Part shown: positions 45,668-56,717 of the stretch, piece after piece | Layout: each line of letters begins with the position of its first letter | Numbering within the stretch: the stretch's first letter is position 1 | DNA from: Furcasterigmium furcatum | Lineage: Eukaryota > Ascomycota > Sordariomycetes > Glomerellales > Plectosphaerellaceae | Length of the DNA stretch: 64,000 bases | Direction of reading: 5' to 3' | Assembly: GCA_001599815.1 (NCBI GenBank) | Contig: BCIA01000003.1 | Coordinates: 4,340,001 to 4,404,000 of the forward strand | Position numbers and translations under genes: made by a program | Notes under the pieces: model-generated | Database searches by the model: none | The model's input: the letters and a program-made list of their open reading frames with translations, nothing else | Told to the model about the DNA's origin: nothing

Positions 45668-48600
45668 ATGGCTGGTACGTCCTCCCGTCGCGCGGATCCT
45701 TTGGAATGAGGAGATGGAGAGATAGAGAGAGCACGGTGCACGCCCCCCCGCAAGACATGGCTGGTAAGTCGGCCCCTCTCTCGACCGTCATCATCGGAGA
45801 ACGACCCTGACCTCCTGCGATGAACAGACAAACGCAGACCCGTCTTCCGCCTCGACGTCCCCCAAGAGGGCTGCGGCCTTCGCCATCCCCGACGCCGACT
45901 CTGACGAGGAGGGCACAGCGCATGCGCCTCACCGTGACACAGACCCCGAGGATTTGTCCGATGACGAGCAGGGCGCCGACGCCCCCAACCCCTTCGACCA
46001 TGGCGCCGCACCCACCCCCGAACAAGAGCCCGAGTTCCAGGAAGGCATGCTGCCTCGCGACATGCCAACCCGCACCGCCTTCTACGACCCCGTAGCCGAG
46101 CGCCAGATGACCCAGACCGATGCCAAGCTGTTCTACCAGCGAAGCCAGAGCACCCAGAAGCTGGCTGGTACTACCACCTGGCCTGTTGGTCAGGTTTCAC
46201 CGGGTGCGAGCCCGCTGCTGAGCAGCAATGAGACCCGAGATGCGCTGGGACGCTCCCGCACCATCGACCAGGGCGTTGAGGACCAGGCGGCGTGGGGGAC
46301 GGGGTCGTCCACTAGCTCCCAGTTTGGGCGGTCACCCGCTCAGGAGAATGCCAAGTTCTCCCTGGGAGAGCCGCTTGCTGGTCAGCGACCGTCCCTGGAT
46401 GGGGTTGCTCCGACCTCCAGCGCCCAGGCGCTGCTCGAAGAGGCGCGGAAGGTCGAGGAGCTGAGCAAGCTGAGCGGTGCTGCCGGGCCCTCGATGGTGT
46501 CTGGCTTCACGTCCGGCGGTCTCCCCGGAGCCTTTGCCGATACCGAGCCGCACATCACCTCAGAACTGAGCGAGATCTCAAAGAACATCCACGACATCCT
46601 AGAGACGCGGCGGAAGTACATTGCTCTGTCGCTGCAGGGACCTGACGACAACCCCAAGGACGACCTCTCTTGGGACATCTACCCTCCTCCTCCCGAGCCG
46701 GCTTGGGCTCACCAGCACGGCCTGAACACGGGCACGACACCCGCCGGCACGGGGTTCAACAGTTTGAGTAACAGCACTGTTCTGCCCCCGGTTGCCGAGG
46801 GTTCTGTCGCCGATGTCACGTCGGACCCCACGCCGAAGCGCACCCCCAAGAGGCGCAAGCCTGGTCAGCACATCGGGGAGGACTTCGACCTGAATGATGT
46901 CCTGCCCGTGCCTGGCGATGTTGGCGCGGAGTTCAAGCTCGATGACAGCGGCGTCTACCAGGTCTACGAGAATGCCGAAGCGAGGGACAAGGATGCCTGT
47001 CTGGTCCAGGTGCCCACCATCCGCGAGTTCTACATGGACCTTGACAAGATCCTCAACGTCTCCTCGGACGGTCCCAGCAAGAGCTTCGCCTTCCGCCGCC
47101 TGCAGTATCTCGAGGCCAAGTTCAACCTCTACGCTCTCCTGAACGAGTACCAGGAGACGGCAGACAGCAAGAAGGTCCCCCACCGTGACTTCTACAACGT
47201 CCGCAAGGTGGACACTCACGTTCACCACTCGGCGTGCATGAACCAGAAGCATCTGCTGCGCTTCATCAAGAGCAAGATGAAGAAGTGCCCCAACGAGACG
47301 GTGCTGAACCGAGATGGCCGCGACCTTACTCTGGCTGAGGTGTTCGAGAGTATTAAGCTCACTGCTTACGACCTCAGCATCGACACCCTGGATATGCACG
47401 TAAGTCACGCCACCAGTCTGATAGGGTGAAAAACAATACTGACGAGTCCAGGCTCACACCGACTCATTCCACCGTTTTGACAAGTTCAACCTCAAGTACA
47501 ACCCCATCGGGGAATCCCGTCTGAGGACGATCTTCCTGAAGACGGACAACTTCATCGAGGGGCGCTACCTCGCCGAGATCACCAAGGAAGTGATCGCGGA
47601 TCTGGAGTCGAGCAAGTACCAGATGGTCGAGTGGCGCATTTCCATCTACGGCAAGTCTCTCGACGAGTGGGACAAGCTGGCCGCCTGGGTCATCGACAAC
47701 AAGCTGTACTCGCACAACGTGCGCTGGCTCATCCAGATTCCCCGCCTGTACGATGTTTACAAGGCCAGCGGCCTCATGGAAACGTTCGAGCAGGTGGTCC
47801 GCAACGTCTTCCAGCCCCTGTTCGAAGTGTCCAAGGACCCGTCGAGCCACCCCAAGCTGCACATCTTCCTCCAGAGGGTTATCGGCTTCGACAGTGTCGA
47901 TGACGAGAGCAAGGTTGAGCGCCGGCTGTTCAAGAAGTTCCCTGTGCCCAAGGTCTGGGACACGAAGCAGAACCCGCCCTACAGCTACTGGCTCTACTAC
48001 CTTTTCGCCAACATGGTGTCGCTGAACACCTTGCGCAAGCGCCGTGGTTTCAACACCCTCGTGCTGCGGCCCCACTGCGGCGAGGCAGGAGACAGCGAGC
48101 ATCTTGCCGTCGCGGCCCTCTGCTGTCACAGTATCAGCCACGGCCTGCTGCTGCGAAAGGTGCCCCTGCTCCAGTACATCTACTACCTGGAGCAGATCGG
48201 CCTGGCCATGTCGCCGCTGAGTAACAACGCGCTGTTCCTGGCCTACGAGAGAAACCCCTTCTACCAGTACTTCCGGCGCGGGCTCAACGTGTCGCTGTCG
48301 ACGGACGATCCGCTGCAGTTCGCCTTTACCAAGGAGCCCCTGATGGAGGAGTACGCGGTGGCCGCGCAGATATACAAGCTCAGCCCCGTGGACATGTGCG
48401 AGCTGGCCAAGAACTCGGTCAAGCAGAGCGGCTACGAGCGGTCGGTGAAGGAGCAGTGGCTCGGGCCGGACTTTAACAAGCCCGGCAGCGCGGGCAACAC
48501 GATGGTCAAGACGAACGTCCCGGATCGCCGGGAGGAGTTCCGCTACCAGACGCTTCGGGAGGAGCATGACATGTGAGTTTTCCCATGATCCGGTGAGAGA

Positions 48601-48917
48601 TTACCACCACTGACAAGTTGCTCTGTAGTCTTCAGCGGTACGTCAACTTCGACGCCCAGGCTGGACGTGCTTCGGTGGCGACGGAGCAGACGACGGGCGC
48701 GGCTGCTACGCCGGTGTCGAAGGCCACGGATCCCAAGACGCCGAGTCGCCAGGGCAGCATTGTACACTTGGGCGAGGTCGTGTCGACGCCGACGCGTATG
48801 GGCTCTGGGTCCGAGGCCTGGCCCGTCGACGCGATGTATCCGGGTGTGGTGACGAGGAGCCAGAGATCGAACAGCGTGCTGAAGAAGGACGAGGGTCAGG
48901 GACCCTCTAGTGGTTGA
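45668..48917 (+). CDS. AMD1: AMP deaminase
   Basis: Converts AMP to IMP and ammonia (purine interconversion, adenylate energy charge), cytosolic. Exons: a 7-nt first exon (ATGGCTG) at either 45668-45674 or 45757-45763, then 45838-47399, 47452-48572, 48629-48917; both starts give the same 992-aa protein (MADPSSASTSPKR...). Seen: a ~320-residue variable N-terminus; the family-specific region (VPTIREFYMDLDKIL, KVPHRDFYNVRKVDTHVHHSACMNQKH) with the Zn-binding His-x-His at about residue 460; HRFDKFNLKYNPIG; HCGEAGD with the third metal His; SISHGLLLRK; and SLSTDDPLQF with the catalytic/metal Asp pair at about residue 805. Introns are 74 or 163, 52 and 56 bp. All catalytic residues are present. The C-terminal ~100 residues are Ser/Thr-rich. 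Confidence 0.95.
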
Positions 48918-49401
48918 GGTTTCCTGGGTATGGCTTGGATATGTACATGGGGTTTCCTGGTCTGTGGTTCAACACGTCAAAGAGGCCTTGGGCCGGCTGG
49001 ATTTCGTACTTGGTTTGATGGATGATATACCTACTACTAGATGTGCCACGATGGCACTGGCGAATTGGTCTGATGAGATGGGGTCACGCACGATTGGGTC
49101 TTGGAAACGATCATGATGATGCTTATTTCTGAGTATGGAAATAAACTTGGAAGCCTGCAACTGCCTTACGCCCCCGAGGATGTCTGAAGTGAGCCACCTT
49201 AGTACGTGAATTTGCGCCCAAACCATTTCCCCCGCCATCACCTCGGGCCGGGCTCTCTCGTCCTGCCCATCTCTGGCCACCACGGTGTCCCACCTCTTCC
49301 CTCTTATTCCTCCCAGTCTCACTGTTGTTCCGGCATGGCCCTCTGCCTACTGTGAGAGTAAGTCCCTGAAGCCTTGAAGTGGAAGAATCCCGTGTTTTAC
49401 C
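48918..49401. other. Intergenic, AMP deaminase 3' flank
   Basis: About 480 bp between convergent AMP deaminase and the weak minus-strand gene. Nothing recognised. Confidence 0.5.
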
Positions 49402-49869
49402 TTATTTGCGATTGCCGACTGTGTTCGCGTAGTTCGCATATCGGCCGGGATTGTCGGTTTCGTTGCGCCTGTTCTCGCTGGAAACACCTACCCTGGCGTG
49501 CGACTCCTCGCCGGACTCGTTTCCCTTGGAAAATCGGTTCCAGAAGGCGTCATTGTCCTTGGAATTGGCGTACTCCTTCTTCGTTACGGCTGTACCTCTC
49601 CGCCCGACGGGCACCGTCCGGTAACGAGAGGGCGCGAAGTGGATGCTGGGATAGACATCCCTCGACAGGGGGTAGCCCATGAGACCTGTTCGCTCTTCGT
49701 TGCGATCCATGGGATTTTCCCACCCCCTAGACATTGACTGGTACAAAGAGGCCTGGATGCCGATGTCGGGGCAGGCGTCGTCAGGCTCCCGGTATCGATT
49801 CAAGGAGACCATCGTCTCCTTGAAGCAATTCAAAGGAAAATTGGACTGACCGGTACGACAGCCAGCCAT
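49402..49869 (-). CDS. Hypothetical protein, weakly supported (155 aa)
   Basis: Single ORF from ATG 49869 (MAGCRTGQSN) to TAA 49402; the frame is open further upstream to an ATG at 49950. Polar and uncharacterised: YREPDDACPDIGIQ, RGTAVTKKEYANSK, KDNDAFWNRFSKGNES. The last string resembles the 'AFW-x-RFS' segment I associate with small conserved Sordariomycete proteins of unknown role, but I cannot confirm this. No domain, signal or TM segment. It may be a lineage-specific gene or chance. Confidence 0.4.
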   Translation of the reverse strand: MAGCRTGQSNFPLNCFKETMVSLNRYREPDDACPDIGIQASLYQSMSRGWENPMDRNEERTGLMGYPLSRDVYPSIHFAPSRYRTVPVGRRGTAVTKKEYANSKDNDAFWNRFSKGNESGEESHARVGVSSENRRNETDNPGRYANYANTVGNRK

Positions 49870-50195
49870 CGTGGAGAAGAAAAGGTGCGAAGGGATGTGT
49901 ATTCGGCCACAAAATAACGACGGGACTCTCGTGGTGTCAGAATCGGGCATCAACTATCTAATATGGCGTGCCGCACTCTCGAAAGTGCAACCCCGAAATT
50001 GCAACCCCCGATCAATGAGGCGTTGGCACTGCCACTGAGGTCCTGCATGCGATGCAAAAAAAGCCTGTCAACTCGCTGCCTTTCGCAGCCTGATTGGCGC
50101 CGGCCGGGTGCCTCAACAATGCCACGGGCGGAAAATACCATGGGGCCGTGTCCCGCTGGGAGCCTTAGTACAGCATCGGTACCATCATCCTCACG
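49870..50195. other. Short divergent intergenic region
   Basis: 326 bp between the weak minus-strand gene and the DUF6594 gene. It contains an ATTGG (inverted CCAAT) at about 50091. No CDS seen. Confidence 0.45.
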
Positions 50196-51208
50196 ATGAA
50201 GCCACAGAGCGCATCAAACGAGAGCGCGGAAGACCCGGAAGCACATCAGCAGCCGAAGGAAAATTTGGAGGGTTTTGTTGACTTTTCAAAGTATATCGCT
50301 AGCGACAACGAGCTCTTCATCTTCAGGCGGTTCGGGGCCCTGGGGGCTCGGAACCTCTTATACTTGCAAGCAGAGCTGCAACTCCTCGAATCCGAGCTCC
50401 ACAAACTCGACGAGAAAGATCGGAACGATCTGGAAACAATACCTGACGGAGGTAAGGAGAAGATATTGTATCCCGCGAAGGCGTGGGAGAGTTTTCTCGT
50501 CGAAGCGAGACAGGAAGGTCGACACAAGAGAAAGATGGAGATTTTGCTCAGGCTCAGGCTCCTGATGAAAGAATACGGTATGTAAAACTCCTCTCTCCCG
50601 CCTTCGGATCTAATACCGCGCAGAGGAGGCCCTCCTCCGACGCAGTCAGGTTCTCTCCCTACACCAGCCGGATGATGACGCCCTCGAAGCATTCACAGGC
50701 TGGTTTCGCGATAGGAAGCCCTTGCTGGGAAGTGGTTGGCATCTGCTGGACGACGAGACTGATCTCGTCAGCCTGCATGCCGAGGACAACCCCGACAGGA
50801 TGTCGAGACTGGTTCGCAAGTTTTTCGGCTACATGATTCGGGAGAGAAGCCATGAACATCCTGCATCATGGGGCCCTGTCTACTACTTTCCCCAAGCCCG
50901 AGTAACTTGGATCGTTTCTGTGCTCACCGTCTTTATGGCTGGGGTTTTTCTAGTTGGCGCCATCGTGACGCTGTACCATGTTCACGCCCCGGGCCTCCGA
51001 CTGGGCATTGCGGGCGTCTTCACCGGATTCTTCGCAGCTTCTATCGGCATCTTGACCAGCGCGAGGAGAACGGAGATCTTCAGCGCCACGGCTGCGTATG
51101 TCTATCATGTGTTTCCCTCGCTTCGGCTCATCAGAGACGCTGACCTTGTCTAGTTATGCGGCAGTACTGGTAGTCTATCTGAGTGCACCAACAGCGGCAG
51201 GTACTTGA
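50196..51208 (+). CDS. DUF6594-family membrane protein
   Basis: Fungal DUF6594 protein, function unknown. Three exons, 50196-50577, 50624-51095, 51154-51208 (introns 46 and 58 bp), 302 aa. Seen: the family's N-terminal signature around residues 28-75 (DFSKYIASDNELFIFRRFGAL, ARNLLYLQAELQLLESELHKL), the middle helical region with ...AFTGWFRDRKPLLGSGWHLL, and three C-terminal TM helices (VTWIVSVLTVFMAGVFLVGAI, LRLGIAGVFTGFFAASIGIL, ATAAYAAVLVVYLSA). Length fits the family. These genes are often expanded and variable between strains. Codon bias is milder than in housekeeping neighbours, consistent with an accessory gene. Confidence 0.85.
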
Positions 51209-52652
51209 CTAGCAGTCTTTTCGCTCTGAAGCCCGCCGAGAATGGCCATGTATCCCCCTGAGGTGAAAGCTGGTCCCGAGCCAAGGGAAGCAAGAGGGTC
51301 ACGGAAGGGATGGCCGATCTCTGAAAGGCCACGCTGACTAGCAGACTTGAGATTAAGCCGTAGGAAATCGAGATGACTTCTCTTTGGATGTAAAAAAATT
51401 GAGATGTCCTCTAACTGAACAAGAGGGGGGTTGAAGGACCGCCAAATCCACTGCTAGTAGTTCTGGTCGGCACCTATCTGGACGGCAACACGGCGGGACC
51501 GGCCATGTATTCTGTGACCCTCGACTGAGACCGGGACTGAGTGTTGAGAATTGTGCCTACTTGGGTTTTGGAGAGCGCTGACTGGATCGACTGCTCACCG
51601 GGCACTGGTTGACTTGCAGGAGAACGTCACTGCGCAGATGAGAGTGGACTTGAAGTTGGTTGTCTGCGGGGCAGATACAGCCACCTCATTACATCAGCCG
51701 GGGAAAATGAACACGGATCTGGCCAATCCGACGTCGGGACTCAGCGAGATATCTGTCCGCCGCTTTTAGAATCCTGTCATTCGGCTCAAGAGCCACGCGT
51801 TCATCTTCAGGCACCTCATAGACAGCCGTTGAGACCCTATCTTCTCCGACTGCCTGCTACCGGGAAACTTGTCAAATACCTGACCTATTTGTGTTTCAAC
51901 TAGTTATTCAGGTCTCAAATTCTCCCTCGGTCAGGAGTCGCAGCCAACCTCATTACAGAACAACCCGAATCCGTGAGCTGACCACCCAGATAGCGGCGAC
52001 GGCGCTAGTCCTCTAACGGTGACACGCCGTGGCCCGTGCTAAGGCGCCCGGACAGGAGCCACGAGTCGAGCCGCAGCAGATTGAAGCACCCACGCACGTC
52101 TAGTAGCACTGCCAGGATTCCATCAGCCCAGCCGGCCGGCCAGCCTTTCTCCATCATCGTCGTCAGTCAACGTCCAATCTCGCGCTCGTTGCTTTTTGAA
52201 GCTTCACGTCTCGTGCTGCAACCACGGGCCAACCCCTCATTCCCTCTGACTGTTGCGTAAGTCATAGTCCTCGTCCATTCCGAGCTTCGTGTACGGTCGG
52301 TCCCCTCGAGCCCAGTCCAACCATCCCGTCTTTCGCCTCTCGTCGCTCCCGGTAGCGGCAGCAGTCAGGCGTCGCATCGTTGATCACCATGTCTCCCGTG
52401 CGCCCACTGCCGCTACCGGCCCCTTCCCTGCTCCTCATGCTGCACGGCAGCCCCCTCTTCTTCCTCGATATGACTGCTAACGACATCAAGGCCCAACAGG
52501 TCCACTGCGACATCGACGGCATCCACAACTGCCGTTGCCAACCCGTTACCCCTTTCTCAGTCCGTCCGACACAACGACGCACCAACAACGGCTGACCGAG
52601 CCACGCCGAACCACAACACTACCCCCGATACGGCCTCGAAGCTGGTCTCAAG
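51209..52652. other. Intergenic, with probable SLA1 5' leader and leader intron
   Basis: 1.4 kb. No CDS recognised; 51209-52050 is nondescript. From about 52100 the plus strand is C/T-rich like a leader. A candidate 5'UTR intron runs 52257-52499 (donor GTAAGT, branch TGCTAAC near 52475, acceptor CAACAG); its removal would take out the upstream ATGs at 52389 and 52438. Inference from splice signals only. Confidence 0.4.
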
Positions 52653-55600
52653 ATGGGCTTCAAGGGCGTCTACCGGGCATTATACGACTATAAGCCTCAG
52701 GCCGAGGGCGAGCTTGCCATTTCCGATGGCGACCTCCTCTACATCCTCGAAGACGAGTCGGACGATGGATGGTGGAAGGCGAAGAAGAAGTCCAGCGCCA
52801 GCGACGGCGACGAGCCCGTCGGCCTCATCCCGAACAACTACATCGAGGAGGTATTCGCACTCCCACACCCTACACCTCCGCGATGGCTCGCTAACCACTT
52901 CCCTCCCCTAGGCCCAACCAGTAGCAAAAGCCCGCGCCCTGTACGAGTACACCCGCCAGACCGACGAGGAGCTTTCCTTCCCCGAAGATGCCGTCCTCGT
53001 CGTTTACGATACATCGGATCAGGACTGGATCCTCGTGGGTCTGAAGAAGGAGTACGGCTTCGTCCCCTCCAACTACATCGATGTGCAGGACGATGTAGAT
53101 GGCACGCCTGCCTCCCCCGCCGCTGCTCCCGTGCCTCCGTCCCTACCGAGTAGGCCACCTGCCATCTCTACCGATTCCGACAACTATTCCGAGCCCATGG
53201 CGTCGCCCTCCCCTCCCGCCTCGCCGCCTGCGAACAACCCTGCGGCGGCCCTGGCTGGCGTCCTAGCCGGCCGCGCAGTTCCCCCACCTCCCCAGGCCGC
53301 TTCCCCGCCGCCTATGTCTCCCCGTTCGCCCCAAGGGTACGACTACGAGGAAGAGGAGGTTCGCAGTCCCAAGCTGCCGGCACGACCAGCCTCACAGTCC
53401 AGCGCCCCTTCTCGATCCGAGTCGCGCAGACACGTGCAGTTCCCGACTCATGTCGAGGAAGAGGATGCTTCGGGGCCGCTCAAAGTACCCGGCGGTTTCC
53501 ATATGTACAACATCAACGAGATGGTCTCTGTCATGGGCAAGCGGAAGAAGATGCCCACAACCCTGGGTATCAACCTCGGTACCGGAACGATTCTCATCGC
53601 GCCGGAGAAGACTTCGGATGGACCAACTCAGGAGTGGACCGCAGACAGGATGACGCATTATTCTCGGGAGGGCAAGCATGTGTTCATGGAGCTCGTTAGG
53701 CCCAGCAAGAGCATTGACTTTCACGCCGGCGCAAAGGACACGGCGGAGGAGATCGTCAGTGCTCTTGGGGAGCTCGCGGGCGCCGTCAAGGCAGCCGGGC
53801 TGCGCGAAGTCATCTTCGCCGGGAGTGGCCAGAGCCAGAAGAAGGGCACCGTGCTCTACGACTTCATGGCCCAGGGCGAAGACGAGGTCACGGTTGCGCA
53901 GGGTGACGAAGTCATCATCATCGACGACACCAAGAGCGAGGAGTGGTGGCAGGTGCGACGTCTCAAGAACGGAAAGGAGGGCGTGGTCCCCAGCGAATAT
54001 ATCGAGGTCACCGGCACGGTGTCCCCGCTACCCGCATCCTCCGGGGTGAACGCAGGACTCTCGACCGTCGAGCAGAACCGGCTTGAGGAGATCCGACTGA
54101 CCAAGGAGGCGATGAAGGCCGCCCACAACGAGCCCCAACAACAGGTAGGCCCTGGAATGCCTTTGCCTGCGCGCGCGAGTAGTCTTCAGGCGAGAGATAA
54201 TGGTAATAACTCTGGGCAGCGGAAACGCGAAAGCGGACGGGGCGATGGCAGCAGCAGGTCAAAGCCGAGTGAGTGCATGCTTCTCAGATTTGGAAGCTCA
54301 GATGCTGATACAATCCACAGGGCCCGACTCCGCCAAGGTTCGAACCTGGACAGACAGGTCCAAGTCGTTCAGCGTCGACGCCCAGTTCCTCGGCCTCAAA
54401 GATGGCAAGATCAACCTGCATAAGATGAACGGAGTCAAGATCGCCGTGCCTATTGCGAAGATGTCCCTGGAGGACCTGGAGTACGTCGAGCAGGTCACTG
54501 GCATCTCGCTCGACGAAGACAAGCCTCTGTCGGATGTGAAGAGGAATGCATCCAAGAAAGCTGCGGCTGCCGAGTCCCGCAGCGGCGCTTCTTCAAACGC
54601 CAACCAGGTCGGCGCGTCTATCGAGCCTCAGCAACCCAAGCAGCCCGAGTACGACTGGTTCCAGTTCTTCCTCGAGTGCGAGGTTCCCCTGGGCGTGTGC
54701 GAGCGGTATGCGCAGGTTTTCAACAAGGAATCCATGACGGAGAGCGTTCTCCCCGACGTGGACGCCGGTGTTCTGCGTAACATGGGCCTCAGGGAAGGCG
54801 ATATCCTGAAGGTCATGCGCCATCTCGACCAGCGCTTTGCTCGGAATAAGAAGGCCAAGGATGATGAGGAGGGCGGTGGCCTCTTTTCGGGCCCTGGCGG
54901 TGCTCTGCGCAACAACACAAGAAAGGGCCGGCCAGCCCCTGCCGTCCAGACCAGCGATGTCGTTGACCCCAAGGCTTTCGGTGTTAAGGACAAGCCCGAA
55001 CCAGTGACTCCTCCAGCTGCCTCGCCGAGAGAGGCACCCGCCCCGAAGACGACTGGTTCAGGCTTTGATGATGATGCCTGGGACGTCAAGCCGTCGAAGA
55101 AGACGGAGGAGCCCCAGCCCGCTAAAAGCGAGCCTGCTCCCGCCCCTGTGCAAGCACCGGCACTCACGGGTGCGATGCAGGAGTTGTCTCTGCTATCAAA
55201 GCCCCTGGAACCTACCAGGACGGCGTCCCAACCGGCGCCGCCCCCTGCGCCAGCCCCTGCACCAGTACTTTCGCAGCCGCCACCACCAGCCCAGAACCCT
55301 CAGCCAACAGGCGCAACGCCAGCATTCTTCGCCGCGAACAACCTCGCCGCCCAGCAACGTCAAAGGCCGTTGCCGCCGCAGTCGTCGGGTGGACAAGGGG
55401 CCCTGCCCCCGCCTCCTGGTCGTCCTCTGTCTGCTCCCCAGTCTGCGCAGCCCAGCGGTTTTGCTCCTCCTCCGCTTGCGCCTCAGATGACAGGTGCTGT
55501 GCAAGGCAGGGTTGCGCCTCCAGGCCAGAGCCTCGAGGAGGTGAACCAGATGCGTCTTCAACAGCAGCAGCAAATGCTCCAGCAACAACAGCTTCAGCAG

Positions 55601-56151
55601 TTGCAGCAACAACAATTGCAGCAACAGCAACAGCAGTACCCTCAGATGGCTCCTCAGATGACTGGCTTCCCGGGCCAGCAACCTCTTCAGCAATTCCAGA
55701 CCGGCATGCCCCAGACGACAGGTTCCTTCATGCAGCCCATGATGACCGGGGTCTCTCAGCAGAGCCCCTTCGGCGACCCCCGTCCTCAGCAGTTTTCCCC
55801 AATGCAGACCCAGCCCACGGGCTTCGGGCAGTTCCCTCAACAACAGCAACAACAGCCCTTCCAACCCCAGGCTACCGGTATCAACTCCTTCCTGCCCCCG
55901 GCCCTGCAGCCGCAGCAGACTGGCTTCAGCAACCAGGCGCCTCCGCCGATGCAGCCCCTCGTCCCCCAGAAGACCGGCCCCCCGCCTCCTGTCCGATTCG
56001 GCGTCACCGGCGAGGCGAACAAGTTGGCCCCTCAGGCGACGGGACGGCGGGCCAACCTCGCGCAAGCTAGTAAGTCGACACATCTCGAGACCTGCATGAT
56101 GGAAGAGAATACTAACGTACCATAGCCCCAAACAATCCTTTCGGTTTCTAA
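52653..56151 (+). CDS. SLA1: Actin cytoskeleton-regulatory/endocytic adaptor Sla1
   Basis: Endocytic coat adaptor linking cargo, clathrin and Arp2/3 regulators at cortical actin patches. Exons: 52653-52850, 52912-54268, 54321-56069, 56126-56151 (introns 61, 52, 56 bp), giving 1109 aa. Seen: SH3-1 (residues ~3-66; ALYDY, GWWKAK, PNNYIE), SH3-2 (~70-130; ALYEYT, FVPSNYID), a Pro-rich linker, a PH-like segment, SH3-3 (~377-435; VLYDFMAQ, EEWWQVR), SHD1 (~524-580; RTWTDRSKSFSVDAQFLG) for NPFxD cargo, a SAM-like SHD2 (~628-695; YDWFQFFLECEVPLG), and a C-terminal Pro/Gln-rich region with repeated (P/Q)-x-(A/M)TG motifs and a poly-Q tract. It ends PNNPFGF, carried by a 26-nt last exon. The string at 54145 (CAG|GTAGGC) is read through, not spliced: EVGPGM-type residues are conserved in this family. 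Confidence 0.95.
55556..55637 (+). repeat. CAG/CAA poly-glutamine tract in SLA1
   Basis: Encodes Leu/Gln runs (LQQQQQMLQQQQLQQLQQQQ and continuing) at about residues 930-957. Mixed CAG and CAA codons make it less prone to slippage. Such tracts in Sla1 drive assembly in yeast. Confidence 0.9.
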
Positions 56152-56717
56152 ATTCGTGGACTAGACGACACGCATGGCCGGCCTTGTTTCAGCGATGCAT
56201 TGCGGCAGGGTCACAGCAGACTCTGGCTCATGATACGTAGGCGAAGACACGAGAGAGCGAGCGATCGGGGACGACCGGCGCCGGGCCACGTTCAGCCCGT
56301 CGCGACATTTATCTGAACAAAGCTGTACGTGGATGGCGGGGGATCTTGTCGCCGCGGTTCGGCCGAGCGATGATGACACGAGCCGCCTTCTACATAACGT
56401 GTACTTAATCTCATGCTCTATATATCCCACATGACTGCTTCATCATCTGCCCTCCGCACGGGGTCACCCTCGCGAGATATGCCGCCCGTCTTGGAGCCGT
56501 TGGCTCCTGGCCTGGCTCCGCCTACTGCGCCGTGAAAGCATAGCGCCCAGACCGCGCTCTTCCCACCCATTATGCGCCTTCGCTGAGGCGCGTTGTGATC
56601 CGCCATTAGTCCGTCGTAGCCCCGGATGCAAGCAATCCGTCCTGGTCCATGCCGGCTGGTAAATTATGAGTCCTTTCTTTGAGTGTAGATGCCGAAACTA
56701 TCGACCAACCTGCCCGC
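56152..56717. other. Convergent 3' flanks of SLA1 and TLC gene
   Basis: 566 bp between tail-to-tail genes; ORFs here are short and unconvincing. Confidence 0.5.

Noticed and set aside
47464..48567. 367-codon minus-strand ORF
   Set aside because: Exact antisense of AMP deaminase exon 3; arises from the GC-rich codon pattern of the real gene.
54145..54220. Candidate SLA1 intron (CAG|GTAGGC ... GGGCAG)
   Set aside because: The sequence is in frame and encodes residues (VGPGMPLP, ARASSL) expected in Sla1 homologues at this place, so I kept it as exon.
54333..54348. tRNA-like GGTTCGAACC string
   Set aside because: Lies in SLA1 SHD1 coding sequence and has no cloverleaf around it.
55196..56131. 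311-codon minus-strand ORF rich in Leu/Arg
   Set aside because: Antisense of the SLA1 Pro/Gln-rich tail; low-complexity shadow.
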